This document shows positions 1-8,637 of a stretch of DNA of 64,000 bases, piece after piece. A program made the position numbers and the translations under genes. Below the pieces are notes generated by a model. The model saw only the letters and a program-made list of their open reading frames with translations. It was not told where the DNA came from and searched no databases. Within the stretch, counting starts at the first letter, position 1, and each line of letters opens with the position of its first letter. This DNA comes from Streptomyces sp. NBC_00078 (GTDB taxonomy: Bacteria; Actinomycetota; Actinomycetes; Streptomycetales; Streptomycetaceae), in contig NZ_JAPELX010000001.1 of NCBI RefSeq assembly GCF_026343335.1, positions 7,192,001-7,256,000 of the forward strand, read 5' to 3'.

Positions 1-1
1 G

Positions 2-214
2 GCGGGGCGGCTGGCTTCGCAGATGCAGCGGCCGGTGACCCTCGACGAGGCGGTGAGTCACCGGCTGCGATCCGTGCGCAGTGCCGCGCACGCGAAGCCG
101 GCGGGGGAGCAGCCGACGGCGGTGACGTCCACGGCGTCGGTGTCGTCGCTGCCGCCGCGGCCTCCGGCGGAACAGGCACGGCAGGCGATCGAGCGGATCA
201 ACGGGTCGGCTTAG
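2..214 (+). CDS. C-terminal fragment of an unidentified protein (cut by window edge)
   Basis: The reading frame is open from the first bases of the window to a stop at 214, so this is probably the end of a longer gene. An internal ATG at 23 exists, but the codons before it are equally open. The visible 71 or so residues start with a helical stretch (RLASQMQRPVTLDEAV), pass through a linker rich in Ala, Pro, Ser and Thr, and finish with EQARQAIERINGSA. I recognise no domain. It converges with the flavoprotein gene that ends at 300. Confidence 0.5.
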   Translation, partial: AGRLASQMQRPVTLDEAVSHRLRSVRSAAHAKPAGEQPTAVTSTASVSSLPPRPPAEQARQAIERINGSA

Positions 215-299
215 GGGCGGTTCAGGGGCCGTTGGCGGGTGCGGGCCATGGGGGGTCGCTCGCGCAGTCCCCTGCGGCCCCAGGAGCCCTGCACCACCG

Positions 300-1688
300 C
301 TAAGAGCCTTGTGCCACCGCCTTTGACGCCTTGCGGGCTGCTACCAGCACCGGGTCCCAGACGGGGCTGAAGGGTGGGGCATAGCCCAGGTCCAGGGCCG
401 TCATCTGTTCCACCGTCATACGGGCGGTGAGGGCCACCGCCGCGATGTCGACGCGCTTGCCCGCGCCCTCCCTGCCGACGATCTGCACGCCGAGCAGGCG
501 GCCCGTCCGCCGCTCGGCGAGCATCTTCACCGTCATGGAGGAGGAGTCCGGGTAGTAGCCCGCCCGGTTCGTCGACTCGACGGTGACCGCCTCGAACTGC
601 AATCCGACCCTGCGTGCGTCCTTCTCGCGCAGGCCCGTGCGGGCGATCTCCAGGTCGCAGACCTTGGACACCGCGGTGCCGACGACGCCGGGGAAGGTGG
701 CGTAACCGCCTCCCGCATTGGTGCCGATGACCTGCCCGTGCTTGTTGGCGTGGGTGCCGAGCGCGATGTGGCGCTCCTGCCCGGAGACCAGGTCGAGGAC
801 CTCGACGCAGTCGCCGCCGGCCCAGATGTTGTCGTGCCCGCGCACCCGCATGGCGAGGTCGGTGAGGAGACCGCGGTGGTTGCCGAGCGGCAGCCCGGCG
901 GCCTCGGCGAGGGCGGTCCCGGGGCGTACACCGATGCCCAGCACCACCACGTCCGCGGGGTACTCGGCGTCCTCGGTGGCCACCGCCCGCACCCGGCCGT
1001 CCTCGCCGGTGAGCACCTTGGTCACCTCGGCGTCGTTGACCATGGTGATGCCCATGCCCTCCATGGCCACGTGCACCAGGCGGCCCATGTCCGGATCGAG
1101 CGTGGACATCGGCTCGCTGCCGCGGTTGATGACCGTCACCTCGTAACCGCGGTTGATGAGCGCCTCGGCCATCTCCACGCCGATGTAGCCCGCGCCCACG
1201 ACCACCGCGCGACGGCCACGCGTGCGCGTGAGCGAGTCGATGAGCGCCTGCCCGTCGTCGAGTGTCTGCACTCCGTGCACACCGGGTGCGTCGGCGCCGG
1301 GCATGTCCGGGCGGATCGGGTGGGCCCCGGTGGCGATCACGAGTTTGTCGTACGACGTCCACGACTCGGCGCCCGAATCGAGGGCACGCGCGCGTACCCG
1401 GCCGCCCGCCACGTCGATCTCCGTGACCTCCGTCCGCATGCGCAGATCGATGTCCCGCGCGCGGTGCTCCTCGGGCGTACGGGCGATCAACCGGTCCCGC
1501 TCCTCGACATCCCCGCCCACCCAGTACGGGATGCCGCACGCCGAGAAGGAGGTGAAGTGGCCGCGTTCGAACGCCACGATCTCCAGCTCGTCCGGACCCT
1601 TCATACGGCGTGCCTGCGATGCCGCGGACATCCCCGCGGCATCGCCGCCGATCACGACCAGTCGTTCCCGCCCAGGGCTCATGTTCAT
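300..1688 (-). CDS. CoA-disulfide-reductase / NADH-oxidase-like FAD oxidoreductase
   Basis: A 462-residue pyridine nucleotide-disulfide oxidoreductase. The FAD-binding glycine motif VVIGGDAAGMSAAS sits at residues 11-24. A single redox cysteine lies in FSACGIPYWVGG (Cys51), the arrangement of CoA-disulfide reductases and NADH oxidases rather than the CxxxxC pair of lipoamide dehydrogenase. A second Rossmann motif, VVVGAGYIGVEMAE, near residues 160-175 binds NAD(P)H. The C-terminal dimerisation segment includes YAPPFSPVWDPV. Actinobacteria use mycothiol rather than CoA as main thiol, so the substrate is uncertain; persulfide or CoA-disulfide reduction and NADH oxidation are all possible. It appears monocistronic. 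An ATG two codons downstream is an equally good start. Confidence 0.9.
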   Translation of the reverse strand: MNMSPGRERLVVIGGDAAGMSAASQARRMKGPDELEIVAFERGHFTSFSACGIPYWVGGDVEERDRLIARTPEEHRARDIDLRMRTEVTEIDVAGGRVRARALDSGAESWTSYDKLVIATGAHPIRPDMPGADAPGVHGVQTLDDGQALIDSLTRTRGRRAVVVGAGYIGVEMAEALINRGYEVTVINRGSEPMSTLDPDMGRLVHVAMEGMGITMVNDAEVTKVLTGEDGRVRAVATEDAEYPADVVVLGIGVRPGTALAEAAGLPLGNHRGLLTDLAMRVRGHDNIWAGGDCVEVLDLVSGQERHIALGTHANKHGQVIGTNAGGGYATFPGVVGTAVSKVCDLEIARTGLREKDARRVGLQFEAVTVESTNRAGYYPDSSSMTVKMLAERRTGRLLGVQIVGREGAGKRVDIAAVALTARMTVEQMTALDLGYAPPFSPVWDPVLVAARKASKAVAQGS

Positions 1689-1751
1689 GTGAACACGCTA
1701 CGTGGGCAGTGCATTTCAGTCCCGCTCTCCGTCCCGCACTCCGTCCCGGGC

Positions 1752-2723
1752 TCAGTCCTGGTCGTGCTCCCGCGTGCCCGGGGTCCGGGGAACCGGGCGG
1801 GCCGCCGGCAGCGGGCCCAGGGAACTCGAAGCGGACGCGGGGGCCGGGCGGCGCGGCAGCCGGGGCCGGACCAGCCGCAGCCACGCCAGCACGATCAGGG
1901 CCGCCACCGCGGCGAACGGCAGCACCGCACCGAGCGCCACCGCGAGCCAGCGCAGCATCGTCACGAACGCGTCCCAGCCGCCTGCCAGCGCGTCGACGAA
2001 CCCGGGGTCGTCGTCCTCGGCCGTCGTCTTCACGGGCGTCTGCGAAAGGGACACGGTGATCGTGGCGAGGCTCGTGCGGTCCTTCAGGGACGCCTGCTGG
2101 GCGAGCAGCGCCTCCAGGTCGGCCTCCCGGTTGCTCAACTCGCCCTCCAGCTCCACGACATCGCTGAGCTTGGTGGCCCGGTCCATCAGCTCGCGCACCC
2201 GGGCCACGCTGGCCCGCTGCGAGGTGATGCGGCTGTCCACGTCGACGACCTGGTCGGTGACGTCCTCGGCCTTCGCGGTGCGGTCGAGGAGCTTGCCCGC
2301 GCCCTGGAGGCCGGCGAGGACCTCGTCGTACTTGTCGACGGGCACGCGCAGGACGACGCGGGTGCGTTCGCCGCCCTTCTCGTCCCGGCTGGTGGTCTCG
2401 TCGCCGACGTAGCCACCCGCGTTCTCGGTGGTCGTGCGGGCGTCGTCGAGGGCCTTCGGCACGTCTTTGACCTGCACGGTCAGCGAGGCGGTGCGGATGA
2501 TGCGGCTCGCGCCGAGCTTGGGCGCCCGGGTCGCCCTGGCGCCGCCCGCGTCCTTCGCACCGCCCGGCGCGGCGCCCTGCGCATCGCTCCGCGCGGCGGC
2601 ACCGTCGGCGGAGCCGCCCGCGGAGGATTCGTTCGCGCCGCTGCAGCCGGTCAGTGCGAGCGCCGTGGCCAGCAGCAGCCCGGCCAGGGCATGAACAGGT
2701 CGTACGGAGCTTTGTGCGCGCAT
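1752..2723 (-). CDS. DUF4349 membrane-anchored lipoprotein
   Basis: A 323-residue lipoprotein. Residues 1-27 form a type II signal peptide ending in the lipobox LALTGC, with Cys27 as the lipidated residue. A low-complexity Ala/Gly/Ser linker follows. The DUF4349 domain then begins around RIIRTASLTVQVKDV. Residues about 165-215 are a heptad-like helix (VARVRELMDRATKLSDVVELEGELSN read in parts) likely to form a coiled coil. One strong membrane span lies near residues 258-290, followed by an Arg/Pro-rich cytoplasmic tail. The protein is thus anchored at both ends with the conserved domain outside. The family function is unknown. It is divergent from cgoX. Confidence 0.85.
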   Translation of the reverse strand: MRAQSSVRPVHALAGLLLATALALTGCSGANESSAGGSADGAAARSDAQGAAPGGAKDAGGARATRAPKLGASRIIRTASLTVQVKDVPKALDDARTTTENAGGYVGDETTSRDEKGGERTRVVLRVPVDKYDEVLAGLQGAGKLLDRTAKAEDVTDQVVDVDSRITSQRASVARVRELMDRATKLSDVVELEGELSNREADLEALLAQQASLKDRTSLATITVSLSQTPVKTTAEDDDPGFVDALAGGWDAFVTMLRWLAVALGAVLPFAAVAALIVLAWLRLVRPRLPRRPAPASASSSLGPLPAARPVPRTPGTREHDQD

Positions 2724-2892
2724 GTGGGCCTACCCCCGGGGGTCGTGACGACTGACGCTCCTTCGACGCCGGCACCGGCCGGAACGTTGGACCCGTGCGG
2801 TCCCGATGCGGTCCCGATGCGGTCACGGTCGGGACTCGTGAAGGACACCGGGGCGTGGGCGGGCTGTCAGTGGGGTCTGAGAGGCTGGGGAC

Positions 2893-4353
2893 ATGCGCGA
2901 ATCGGAGACTCGTACGGGTGCGGGGCAGGCCGTCGTCATCGGAGCCGGGATCGCCGGACTGGCCGCGGCCCACCGGCTGTTGCAGGGCGGCGCCCGGGTG
3001 ACCGTGCTTGAGGCGTCGGAACGGGTCGGCGGCAAGCTGCTGCCCGGCGAGATCGCGGGCGCGCGGGTGGACTTCGGCGCCGAGTCGATGCTGGCCCGCA
3101 GACCGGAAGCGGTGGCCCTCGCGCGCGAGGCGGGCCTCGACGAGCGCCTCCAGCCGCCGGCCACCTCGACGGCCTCGATCTGGACCCGCGGCGCGCTGCG
3201 CCCCATGCCCAAGGGCCACGTCATGGGTGTCCCCGGCACCGCAGCGGCCCTGACCGGGGTCCTGTCCGACGAGGGCCTCGCCCGCATCGAGCGCGAGGCC
3301 GGCCTGCCCCGCACCGAGGTCGGCGACGACGTGGCGGTCGGGGAGTACGTGGCGGCACGGATGGGCCGCGAGGTCGTCGACCGCCTGGTGGAACCCCTGC
3401 TCGGCGGGGTCTACGCCGGCGACGCGTACCGCATCTCGATGCGCTCGGCGGTCCCGCAGCTGTACCAGGCCGCGAAGACACACGACTCGCTCACCGAGGC
3501 CGTCCGCGAGATCCAGGCCAAGGCGGCCGCGGCCCAGCAGACCGGCCCGGTCTTCATGGGCATCGAGGGCGGCGTGGGCAGCCTGCCGCTCGCGGTGGCG
3601 GAGTCGGTGCGGGCGCGCGGCGGCGAGATCGTCACACGCGCGTCCGTGACCGAACTGCGCCGGGCGGACGGCGACGGCTGGCGGGTGGTCGCCGGGGACC
3701 GTGTGCTGTACGCCGACGCGGTCGTCGTCGCCGTCCCCGCCCCCGCCGCCGCGGCGCTCCTGCACGCCGAGGCCCCGGCCGCCGCGACCGAACTCGCCAC
3801 CGTCGAGTACGCGTCCATGGCCCTGGTCACCCTCGCCTACCGCCGCGCCGACGCCACGCTCCCCCAGGGCAGCGGCTTCCTCGTGCCGCCGGTCGACGGA
3901 CGCACCATCAAGGCCTCCACGTTCGCCTCCCAGAAGTGGGGCTGGATCGCCGAGGAGAACCCGGACGTGGTCGTCCTGCGCACGTCCGTGGGCCGGTACG
4001 GCGAGACCGAGATCCTCCAGCGCGACGACGCCGGCCTCGTGGACGTCTCGCGCCAGGACCTCCGGGCGGCGACCGGCCTCGATGCCACCCCCCTCGAAAC
4101 CCGTGTCACCCGCTGGACCGACGGCCTGCCCCAGTACCCCGTCGGCCACCACGCGCGCGTGGCCCGCATCCGCGAGCATGTCGCCAAACTGCCGGGCCTG
4201 GCCGTATGCGGCGCTCCGTACGACGGCGTCGGCATCCCGGCCTGTATCGCGAGCGCGTACGCGGCTGTGGACCAGATCAACGGCGACCTGAGCCGTGTGC
4301 AGGAGCTCACCGCCAACCCGGTGCAGAGCCTGCACGGCGGAGCGGGAGAATAG
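2893..4353 (+). CDS. cgoX: Coproporphyrinogen III oxidase (HemY/HemG-type flavoprotein)
   Basis: A 486-residue flavoprotein of the protoporphyrinogen/coproporphyrinogen oxidase family. The N-terminal FAD motif VVIGAGIAGLAAAHRL (about residues 14-30) is followed by EASERVGGK. The C-terminal FAD segment is GVGIPACIASAYAAVDQI. In Actinobacteria this family works in the coproporphyrin-dependent pathway, oxidising coproporphyrinogen III to coproporphyrin III before iron insertion. The next gene, chdC, starts 4 nt after this stop, and that pairing supports the assignment. The ATG at 2893 follows an intergenic region shared with the divergent DUF4349 gene. Confidence 0.95.
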   Translation: MRESETRTGAGQAVVIGAGIAGLAAAHRLLQGGARVTVLEASERVGGKLLPGEIAGARVDFGAESMLARRPEAVALAREAGLDERLQPPATSTASIWTRGALRPMPKGHVMGVPGTAAALTGVLSDEGLARIEREAGLPRTEVGDDVAVGEYVAARMGREVVDRLVEPLLGGVYAGDAYRISMRSAVPQLYQAAKTHDSLTEAVREIQAKAAAAQQTGPVFMGIEGGVGSLPLAVAESVRARGGEIVTRASVTELRRADGDGWRVVAGDRVLYADAVVVAVPAPAAAALLHAEAPAAATELATVEYASMALVTLAYRRADATLPQGSGFLVPPVDGRTIKASTFASQKWGWIAEENPDVVVLRTSVGRYGETEILQRDDAGLVDVSRQDLRAATGLDATPLETRVTRWTDGLPQYPVGHHARVARIREHVAKLPGLAVCGAPYDGVGIPACIASAYAAVDQINGDLSRVQELTANPVQSLHGGAGE

Positions 4354-4357
4354 CCGC

Positions 4358-5089
4358 ATGAGTGACGACGCCCCCACCACTGCCCCTGACCGGATCGCGA
4401 ACAAGGGCAAGCTGGCCAAGGACCTCAACGAGGTCATCCGCTACACCCTGTGGTCCGTCTTCAAGCTGAAGGACGTGCTGCCCGAGGACCGCGCGGGCTA
4501 CGCCGAAGAGGTCCAGGACCTCTTCGACCAGCTCGCCGCGAAGGACGTGACGATCCGCGGCACGTACGACGTGTCGGGCCTGCGCGCCGACGCCGACCTC
4601 ATGATCTGGTGGCACGCGGAGACCAGCGACCAGCTGCAGGAGGCGTACAACCTCTTCCGGCGCACCAGGCTGGGCCGTGCACTGGAGCCCGTCTGGTCGA
4701 ACATGGCGCTGCACCGCCCCGCCGAGTTCAACCGCGCGCACATCCCCGCGTTCCTCGCCGACGAGACGCCGCGCAACTACATCAGCGTCTACCCCTTCGT
4801 GCGCAGCTACGACTGGTACCTGCTGCCCGACGAGGACCGCCGCCGCATGCTCGCCGACCACGGCAAGATGGCCCGCGGCTACCCGGACGTGCGCGCCAAC
4901 ACGGTCGCCTCGTTCTCGCTGGGCGACTACGAGTGGCTCCTCGCGTTCGAGGCCGACGAGCTGTACCGCATCGTCGACCTCATGCGTCACCTGCGCGCCT
5001 CCGAGGCCCGCATGCACGTCCGCGAGGAGGTCCCCTTCTACACCGGGCGCCGCAAGTCCGTGGCCGAACTGGTCGAAGGCCTGGCCTGA
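4358..5089 (+). CDS. chdC: Coproheme decarboxylase
   Basis: A 243-residue ChdC/HemQ protein of the chlorite-dismutase-like fold. It catalyses the last step of the coproporphyrin-dependent pathway, decarboxylating two propionates of coproheme III to give haem b. Conserved family segments include YVFVRSYDWYLLP-like YPFVRSYDWYLLP, which carries the catalytic Tyr region, ADHGKMARGYPDVRANTVAS and SLGDYEWLLAFEADEL. The start is the ATG at 4358, 4 nt after the cgoX stop, with AGCGGGAGAA upstream inside the cgoX end. An upstream in-frame ATG lies within cgoX and is unlikely. Co-transcription and possibly coupled translation with cgoX are expected. Confidence 0.95.
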   Translation: MSDDAPTTAPDRIANKGKLAKDLNEVIRYTLWSVFKLKDVLPEDRAGYAEEVQDLFDQLAAKDVTIRGTYDVSGLRADADLMIWWHAETSDQLQEAYNLFRRTRLGRALEPVWSNMALHRPAEFNRAHIPAFLADETPRNYISVYPFVRSYDWYLLPDEDRRRMLADHGKMARGYPDVRANTVASFSLGDYEWLLAFEADELYRIVDLMRHLRASEARMHVREEVPFYTGRRKSVAELVEGLA

Positions 5090-5113
5090 CCGGACACGGC
5101 GCCCCGTGTCCGG
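5090..5113. terminator. Perfect hairpin between convergent chdC and peptidase genes
   Basis: Arms CCGGACACGG (5090-5099) and CCGTGTCCGG (5104-5113) pair perfectly around a 4-nt loop and begin on the base after the chdC stop. There is no T tract, as is usual in Streptomyces. Its place between two convergent genes suggests bidirectional termination. Confidence 0.65.
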
Positions 5114-5138
5114 CCGGAGGTCGCAGGCAGCCCCGTGG

Positions 5139-6779
5139 TCAGCGGCGGGCGGTCTTTCCCTTCAGCGACTCCTTGGCGGGCGTCGGGTGGGAGCGGTCGC
5201 CCGGCGTGGCCGGCTTCGGCTCCGGGTGCGGGGCGCAGGACGCGCTCTGCTCCGGCAGCCGGCCCTCCAGCAGATACGCATCCAGGTAGCCGTTGATGCA
5301 GCGGTTCGGGCCGCCCGCGACTCCGTGCGTGCCCGAGTCCCGCTCGGTCACCAGGGTCGAGCCGGACAGCCGCCGGTGCATCTCCTCCGCACCGGCGTAC
5401 GGCGTCGCCGCGTCCCGCTCGGCGGCCAGGATCAGCGTCGGCGGCAGCTCACCCGGCCCGGTCCGCACGTCCAGGGGCTGCTGCTGGGGCGCGGGCCAGT
5501 AGGCGCAGGGCAGGTTCATCCACGCGTTGTCCCACGTCTCGAACGGAGCGACGCGCGACAGACGCGTGTTGTCCCGGTCCCAGACCTTCCAGTCCGTCGG
5601 CCAGGGCGCGTCGTTGCACTCGACGGCCGTGTAGACCGCGTTGGAGTTCTCCGACTCGGCCGCCGCCTCCGTGGCGGGCCCCGCCTGGTCGATCAGCGGC
5701 TTCGGGTCACCGTTCAGATACGCGGACAGTGCCTTGGCGCGCGTCGGCCAGTAGTCGTCGTAGTACCCGGCCTGCAGGAACGAGGCCTGCAGCTCCGCCG
5801 GCCCCACCTTGCCGCCCGCAGGCTCGGCGGCCAGCCGCGCGCTCGCCTTGGTGTAGCTGTGCTGGACCGCGGCGGCCGTCTTCCCCAGCCCGTACACGTC
5901 GTGGTGCCGGGCGATCCAGTTCCGGAAATCCGCCCAGCGGCTCTCGAACGCGGCCGACTGGATGAGGTTGTTGCGGTACCAGATCTGGTCGGGAGCCGGG
6001 TCCACCGCCGAGTCGAACACCATCCGCCGTACGTGCGAGGGGAACATCGTCGCGTACACCGCGCCGAAGTAGGTGCCGTACGACGCGCCCATGAACGTGA
6101 TCCGCTCCTCGCCGAGCGCCGCCCGCAGGACGTCCAGGTCACGGGCGTTGTTGAGCGAGTTGTAGTACTGGAGCCCGCTGCCCGACCGCTTGGCGCAGCC
6201 CTGCGCGTACGCCTTCGCCTGCGCGATGCGTTCCTGCTTGTACGACTCCGAGGGATACGTCGGAGCCTGCGAGGGCGCCTTGAAGAAGCGCTTGGGGTCC
6301 TCGCAGGACAGGGGCGCGGACCGGCCGACGCCGCGCGGGGAGTAGCCGATCAGGTCGTAGGCCGCCGCGATGCGCTTCCACTGTGGGATCAGGCCGACGA
6401 GGGGGAAGTACTGGCCGTCGCCGCCCGGCCCGCCCGGGTTGTAGACCAGCGCGCCCTGCCGGGGCACATGGCGCTTGCTGTTGTGCGGGTCCTTGTGGGT
6501 GGCCTTCACCCGGGTGACGGTCAGCTTGATCTGCCGGCCACCGGGCTGTGCGTAGTCGAGCGGAACGGACACCGTGCCGCACTCCAGGCTGCCGGGCATG
6601 TCCTTCGCGTCGGCACACGTGCCGAAGTCGATGCCGGAGGCCTTGGCCCGTGCGGCGGCCACCGCGGTGCCGTGCTGCTCGGTCGCGTCCGGTGCGACGG
6701 GCGTACTGCCGGCCGGCGAGGCGGCGAGGGCGGTCAGGAGCAAGGATCCGGCGGCCGAGTAGAGGGCGGCAGCTCTCAT
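5139..6779 (-). CDS. Secreted tripeptidyl-aminopeptidase-like alpha/beta hydrolase (Tap/Slp family)
   Basis: A 546-residue exported serine hydrolase. The ATG at 6779 has AAGGGA upstream and begins a Sec signal peptide (MRAAALYSAAGSLLLTALA). A longer frame from 6848 adds a non-signal extension and is rejected. The nucleophile elbow is GASYG. The catalytic Asp probably lies in AAERDAATPY and the His in DSGTHGVAGG, inside a C-terminal TAP-like region. An oxyanion-loop-like NPGGPGGDG precedes the nucleophile. Family members remove tripeptides or single residues from secreted peptides in mycelial growth. The C-terminal 40 residues are a Lys/Pro-rich tail, possibly wall-interacting. Monocistronic. 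Confidence 0.88.
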   Translation of the reverse strand: MRAAALYSAAGSLLLTALAASPAGSTPVAPDATEQHGTAVAAARAKASGIDFGTCADAKDMPGSLECGTVSVPLDYAQPGGRQIKLTVTRVKATHKDPHNSKRHVPRQGALVYNPGGPGGDGQYFPLVGLIPQWKRIAAAYDLIGYSPRGVGRSAPLSCEDPKRFFKAPSQAPTYPSESYKQERIAQAKAYAQGCAKRSGSGLQYYNSLNNARDLDVLRAALGEERITFMGASYGTYFGAVYATMFPSHVRRMVFDSAVDPAPDQIWYRNNLIQSAAFESRWADFRNWIARHHDVYGLGKTAAAVQHSYTKASARLAAEPAGGKVGPAELQASFLQAGYYDDYWPTRAKALSAYLNGDPKPLIDQAGPATEAAAESENSNAVYTAVECNDAPWPTDWKVWDRDNTRLSRVAPFETWDNAWMNLPCAYWPAPQQQPLDVRTGPGELPPTLILAAERDAATPYAGAEEMHRRLSGSTLVTERDSGTHGVAGGPNRCINGYLDAYLLEGRLPEQSASCAPHPEPKPATPGDRSHPTPAKESLKGKTARR

Positions 6780-6877
6780 GACGTATCCCTTCGGTGCATG
6801 GCAGCGACAAAAGGGATGTTTCGTTCGGTGTATGAAGAAGGCAAGCACCGACCCGGCGGTGTCGGCCTCAATGCCCC

Positions 6878-7678
6878 CTATGCGCCCCCGGTGTGCGGTT
6901 CACGCCACGGCTGGTCGCGGTGCGCGAAGGCCGCGCGCAGGTCCGGTTCGCCGATCGCGCGGACGCCTCGTACGGCGACGGTGGTGAGGTACGTACGGTC
7001 GTCACCGCTGCCGGGGCGCCGGGTGAGGGCTCCCAGCAGGCGTTGCCCGGCCGGGGACGCCCAGCGTGAATACGGGTGGACCTCGACCCGGGCGATGGCC
7101 AGGCAGCTCAGCGTCAGCGCCAGCGGCAGGGCGAACCACAGGGCGACCAAGCCGCGCGGCATGTCCGGCTGGGCGGGCACCAGCAGCGCGACGGCCCCCA
7201 GCGAGAGCACGGCCATGGCCGCGAGCTTCACCTGGCGCACTCCGGCCGTGACGGTGGTCCGGGCGGCGGCGGGCACGGCCAGGCCGGCGTCGACGAGCCG
7301 GTCGGCGAGGCCGGCGACGGCGTCCGCGGAGGCCGCGGCGGCGCGCACCGGGGCGATCCTGCTCTGCCCCTCGGGTCCGATGGCCCCTATGACCGACCGC
7401 TCCATGTCGTCCCGCCCGCGCGGATCGACCACGGTCGCCCAACCGGTGTGGGCGAGCAGCAGCCGCCGTTGCCGGGCCATGGAGACCATGGTCAGATCGG
7501 CGACGCGGCCGGGCCCGCCGGACAGGAACGCGGCCTCGTAGAGCGTCAGACCATGCCGCCGGACATCCGCTCCGGCGTCCGCGTCGTCGGCCGCCGTGCG
7601 TACGGCGGCCAGGCAGAGTCGTGTGCAGGCGGTGCCCGCGGCGGCCCAGGCCAGCAGCAGGAGAAGGACCCAGAACAT
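6878..7678 (-). CDS. TIGR04222-type membrane protein
   Basis: A 266-residue membrane protein. It has an N-terminal span (MFWVLLLLLAWAAAGTAC), then a soluble stretch with LTLYEAAFLSGGPGRVADL, the landmark of the TIGR04222 family, and then two further hydrophobic spans around residues 165-210 (AAMAVLSLGAVALLV and ALWFALPLALTLSCLA). The function is unknown. As I recall, many members end in a Gly/Cys-rich tail; this one ends in REPHTGGA and has none. It is the last of three minus-strand genes after the DUF692 and DUF4142 genes. No clear ribosome site precedes the ATG at 7678. Confidence 0.75.
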   Translation of the reverse strand: MFWVLLLLLAWAAAGTACTRLCLAAVRTAADDADAGADVRRHGLTLYEAAFLSGGPGRVADLTMVSMARQRRLLLAHTGWATVVDPRGRDDMERSVIGAIGPEGQSRIAPVRAAAASADAVAGLADRLVDAGLAVPAAARTTVTAGVRQVKLAAMAVLSLGAVALLVPAQPDMPRGLVALWFALPLALTLSCLAIARVEVHPYSRWASPAGQRLLGALTRRPGSGDDRTYLTTVAVRGVRAIGEPDLRAAFAHRDQPWREPHTGGA

Positions 7679-7781
7679 GCCGCGTTTCTATGCCAGATGC
7701 TCTGCGAAACGCCATGCCCTGTTCACGATCCGGACGGAGCGTTGTCTGCATGTGACGTTCCGTTTGGCGTGCGCACCGGGC

Positions 7782-8558
7782 TCACGGCTGTTGCGGCGGC
7801 GGGCTGGAGGCGGCCGGCGGCAGCGCATAGGTCGGGGACGACGCCGTGAGGGGCGTGGCGGGGCTCGGGTCCGTCGCCGCACCGGGCGGGGCCGGGGGGC
7901 CGGTCAGCGGGGGAGTGCTCGCGGAGGCCATGTCCCGGGCGAGGGCGTCCCAGTCGACGTAGCCCGTGGCCTCCAGGACCTTGATGTGGTCCAGGACGGT
8001 CGTGTTCGCGTCGTCGGCGAGCGCGCGCACCAGCGAGTTGCGGGTGGTCGCGCGGACCTGGGCGACGACCGAGAACACCTTGCCGTGCGCCAGCCGCGTG
8101 ATGTTGACGAACTCGCGGTCGTAGTCCGTGCCCTGGGCCGCGTTCAGTGTCGCGAGCCACTGCTTCTGCTGGTCGCTCGGTTCGTCGGGCAGCGGGAGCC
8201 CGAGCCTGGCGGCGACGTCGCGCACCCGCTGGTCGAGGAAGGTGTGCCCCTCGACGAGGTGCTGCCCCGCCGTGCGTACGGCCGCGGTGGTGCCCTTCTG
8301 CTGGGCCTCCTGCCCGGCGGGCAGCTCCCACAGACCGGCCAGCCGGACCTTCGTGATGAAGTCACGGTCGAGGGCGGACAGCGGCCCGTACTGCGTCGAC
8401 ACGGTCTGCGCGTTCAGCGTGCTGACGCCGGTCCCCGACCGGTCGGCGTACGACCAGATCGGGAAGACGAGTGCCATCAGGGTGGCCATCAGGCCGATGA
8501 CGATGATCCCGGTGCCGCTGAATATCCCTCGGCCCTTGACGGGTGGTCGCGGTCGCAT
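7782..8558 (-). CDS. DUF4142 exported/membrane-anchored protein
   Basis: A 258-residue protein. The ATG at 8558 is preceded by a strong AGGAGG at good spacing, so the eight extra codons further upstream are not used. An N-terminal hydrophobic helix (GIIVIGLMATLMALVFP) anchors or exports it. The body is a DUF4142 domain, a ferritin-like four-helix bundle, with the segment RTAGQHLVEGHTFLDQ typical of the family. The C-terminal 55 residues are Pro/Ser/Thr-rich and disordered (for example PPLTGPPAPPGAATDP). No catalytic role is established for the family. A frameshifted remnant of a second copy lies at 10210-10345. Confidence 0.82.
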   Translation of the reverse strand: MRPRPPVKGRGIFSGTGIIVIGLMATLMALVFPIWSYADRSGTGVSTLNAQTVSTQYGPLSALDRDFITKVRLAGLWELPAGQEAQQKGTTAAVRTAGQHLVEGHTFLDQRVRDVAARLGLPLPDEPSDQQKQWLATLNAAQGTDYDREFVNITRLAHGKVFSVVAQVRATTRNSLVRALADDANTTVLDHIKVLEATGYVDWDALARDMASASTPPLTGPPAPPGAATDPSPATPLTASSPTYALPPAASSPPPQQP

Positions 8559-8637
8559 GGTGCCTCCTGTACGGCACCGCATATTACTCAGGGGTTCGGG
8601 GTGAACCGCGCCTCGCGGGCTGTTGCCCGCGGCACAC

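Noticed and set aside
211..4437. 1408-codon minus-strand open frame
   Set aside because: It covers the antisense of cgoX and a second frame of two minus-strand genes. Its product is low-complexity Arg/Gly/Ala, the normal shadow of high-GC coding DNA.
4677..7541. 954-codon plus-strand open frame
   Set aside because: It is antisense to the secreted hydrolase and the TIGR04222 gene and shows no domain; those genes have signal peptides and catalytic motifs.
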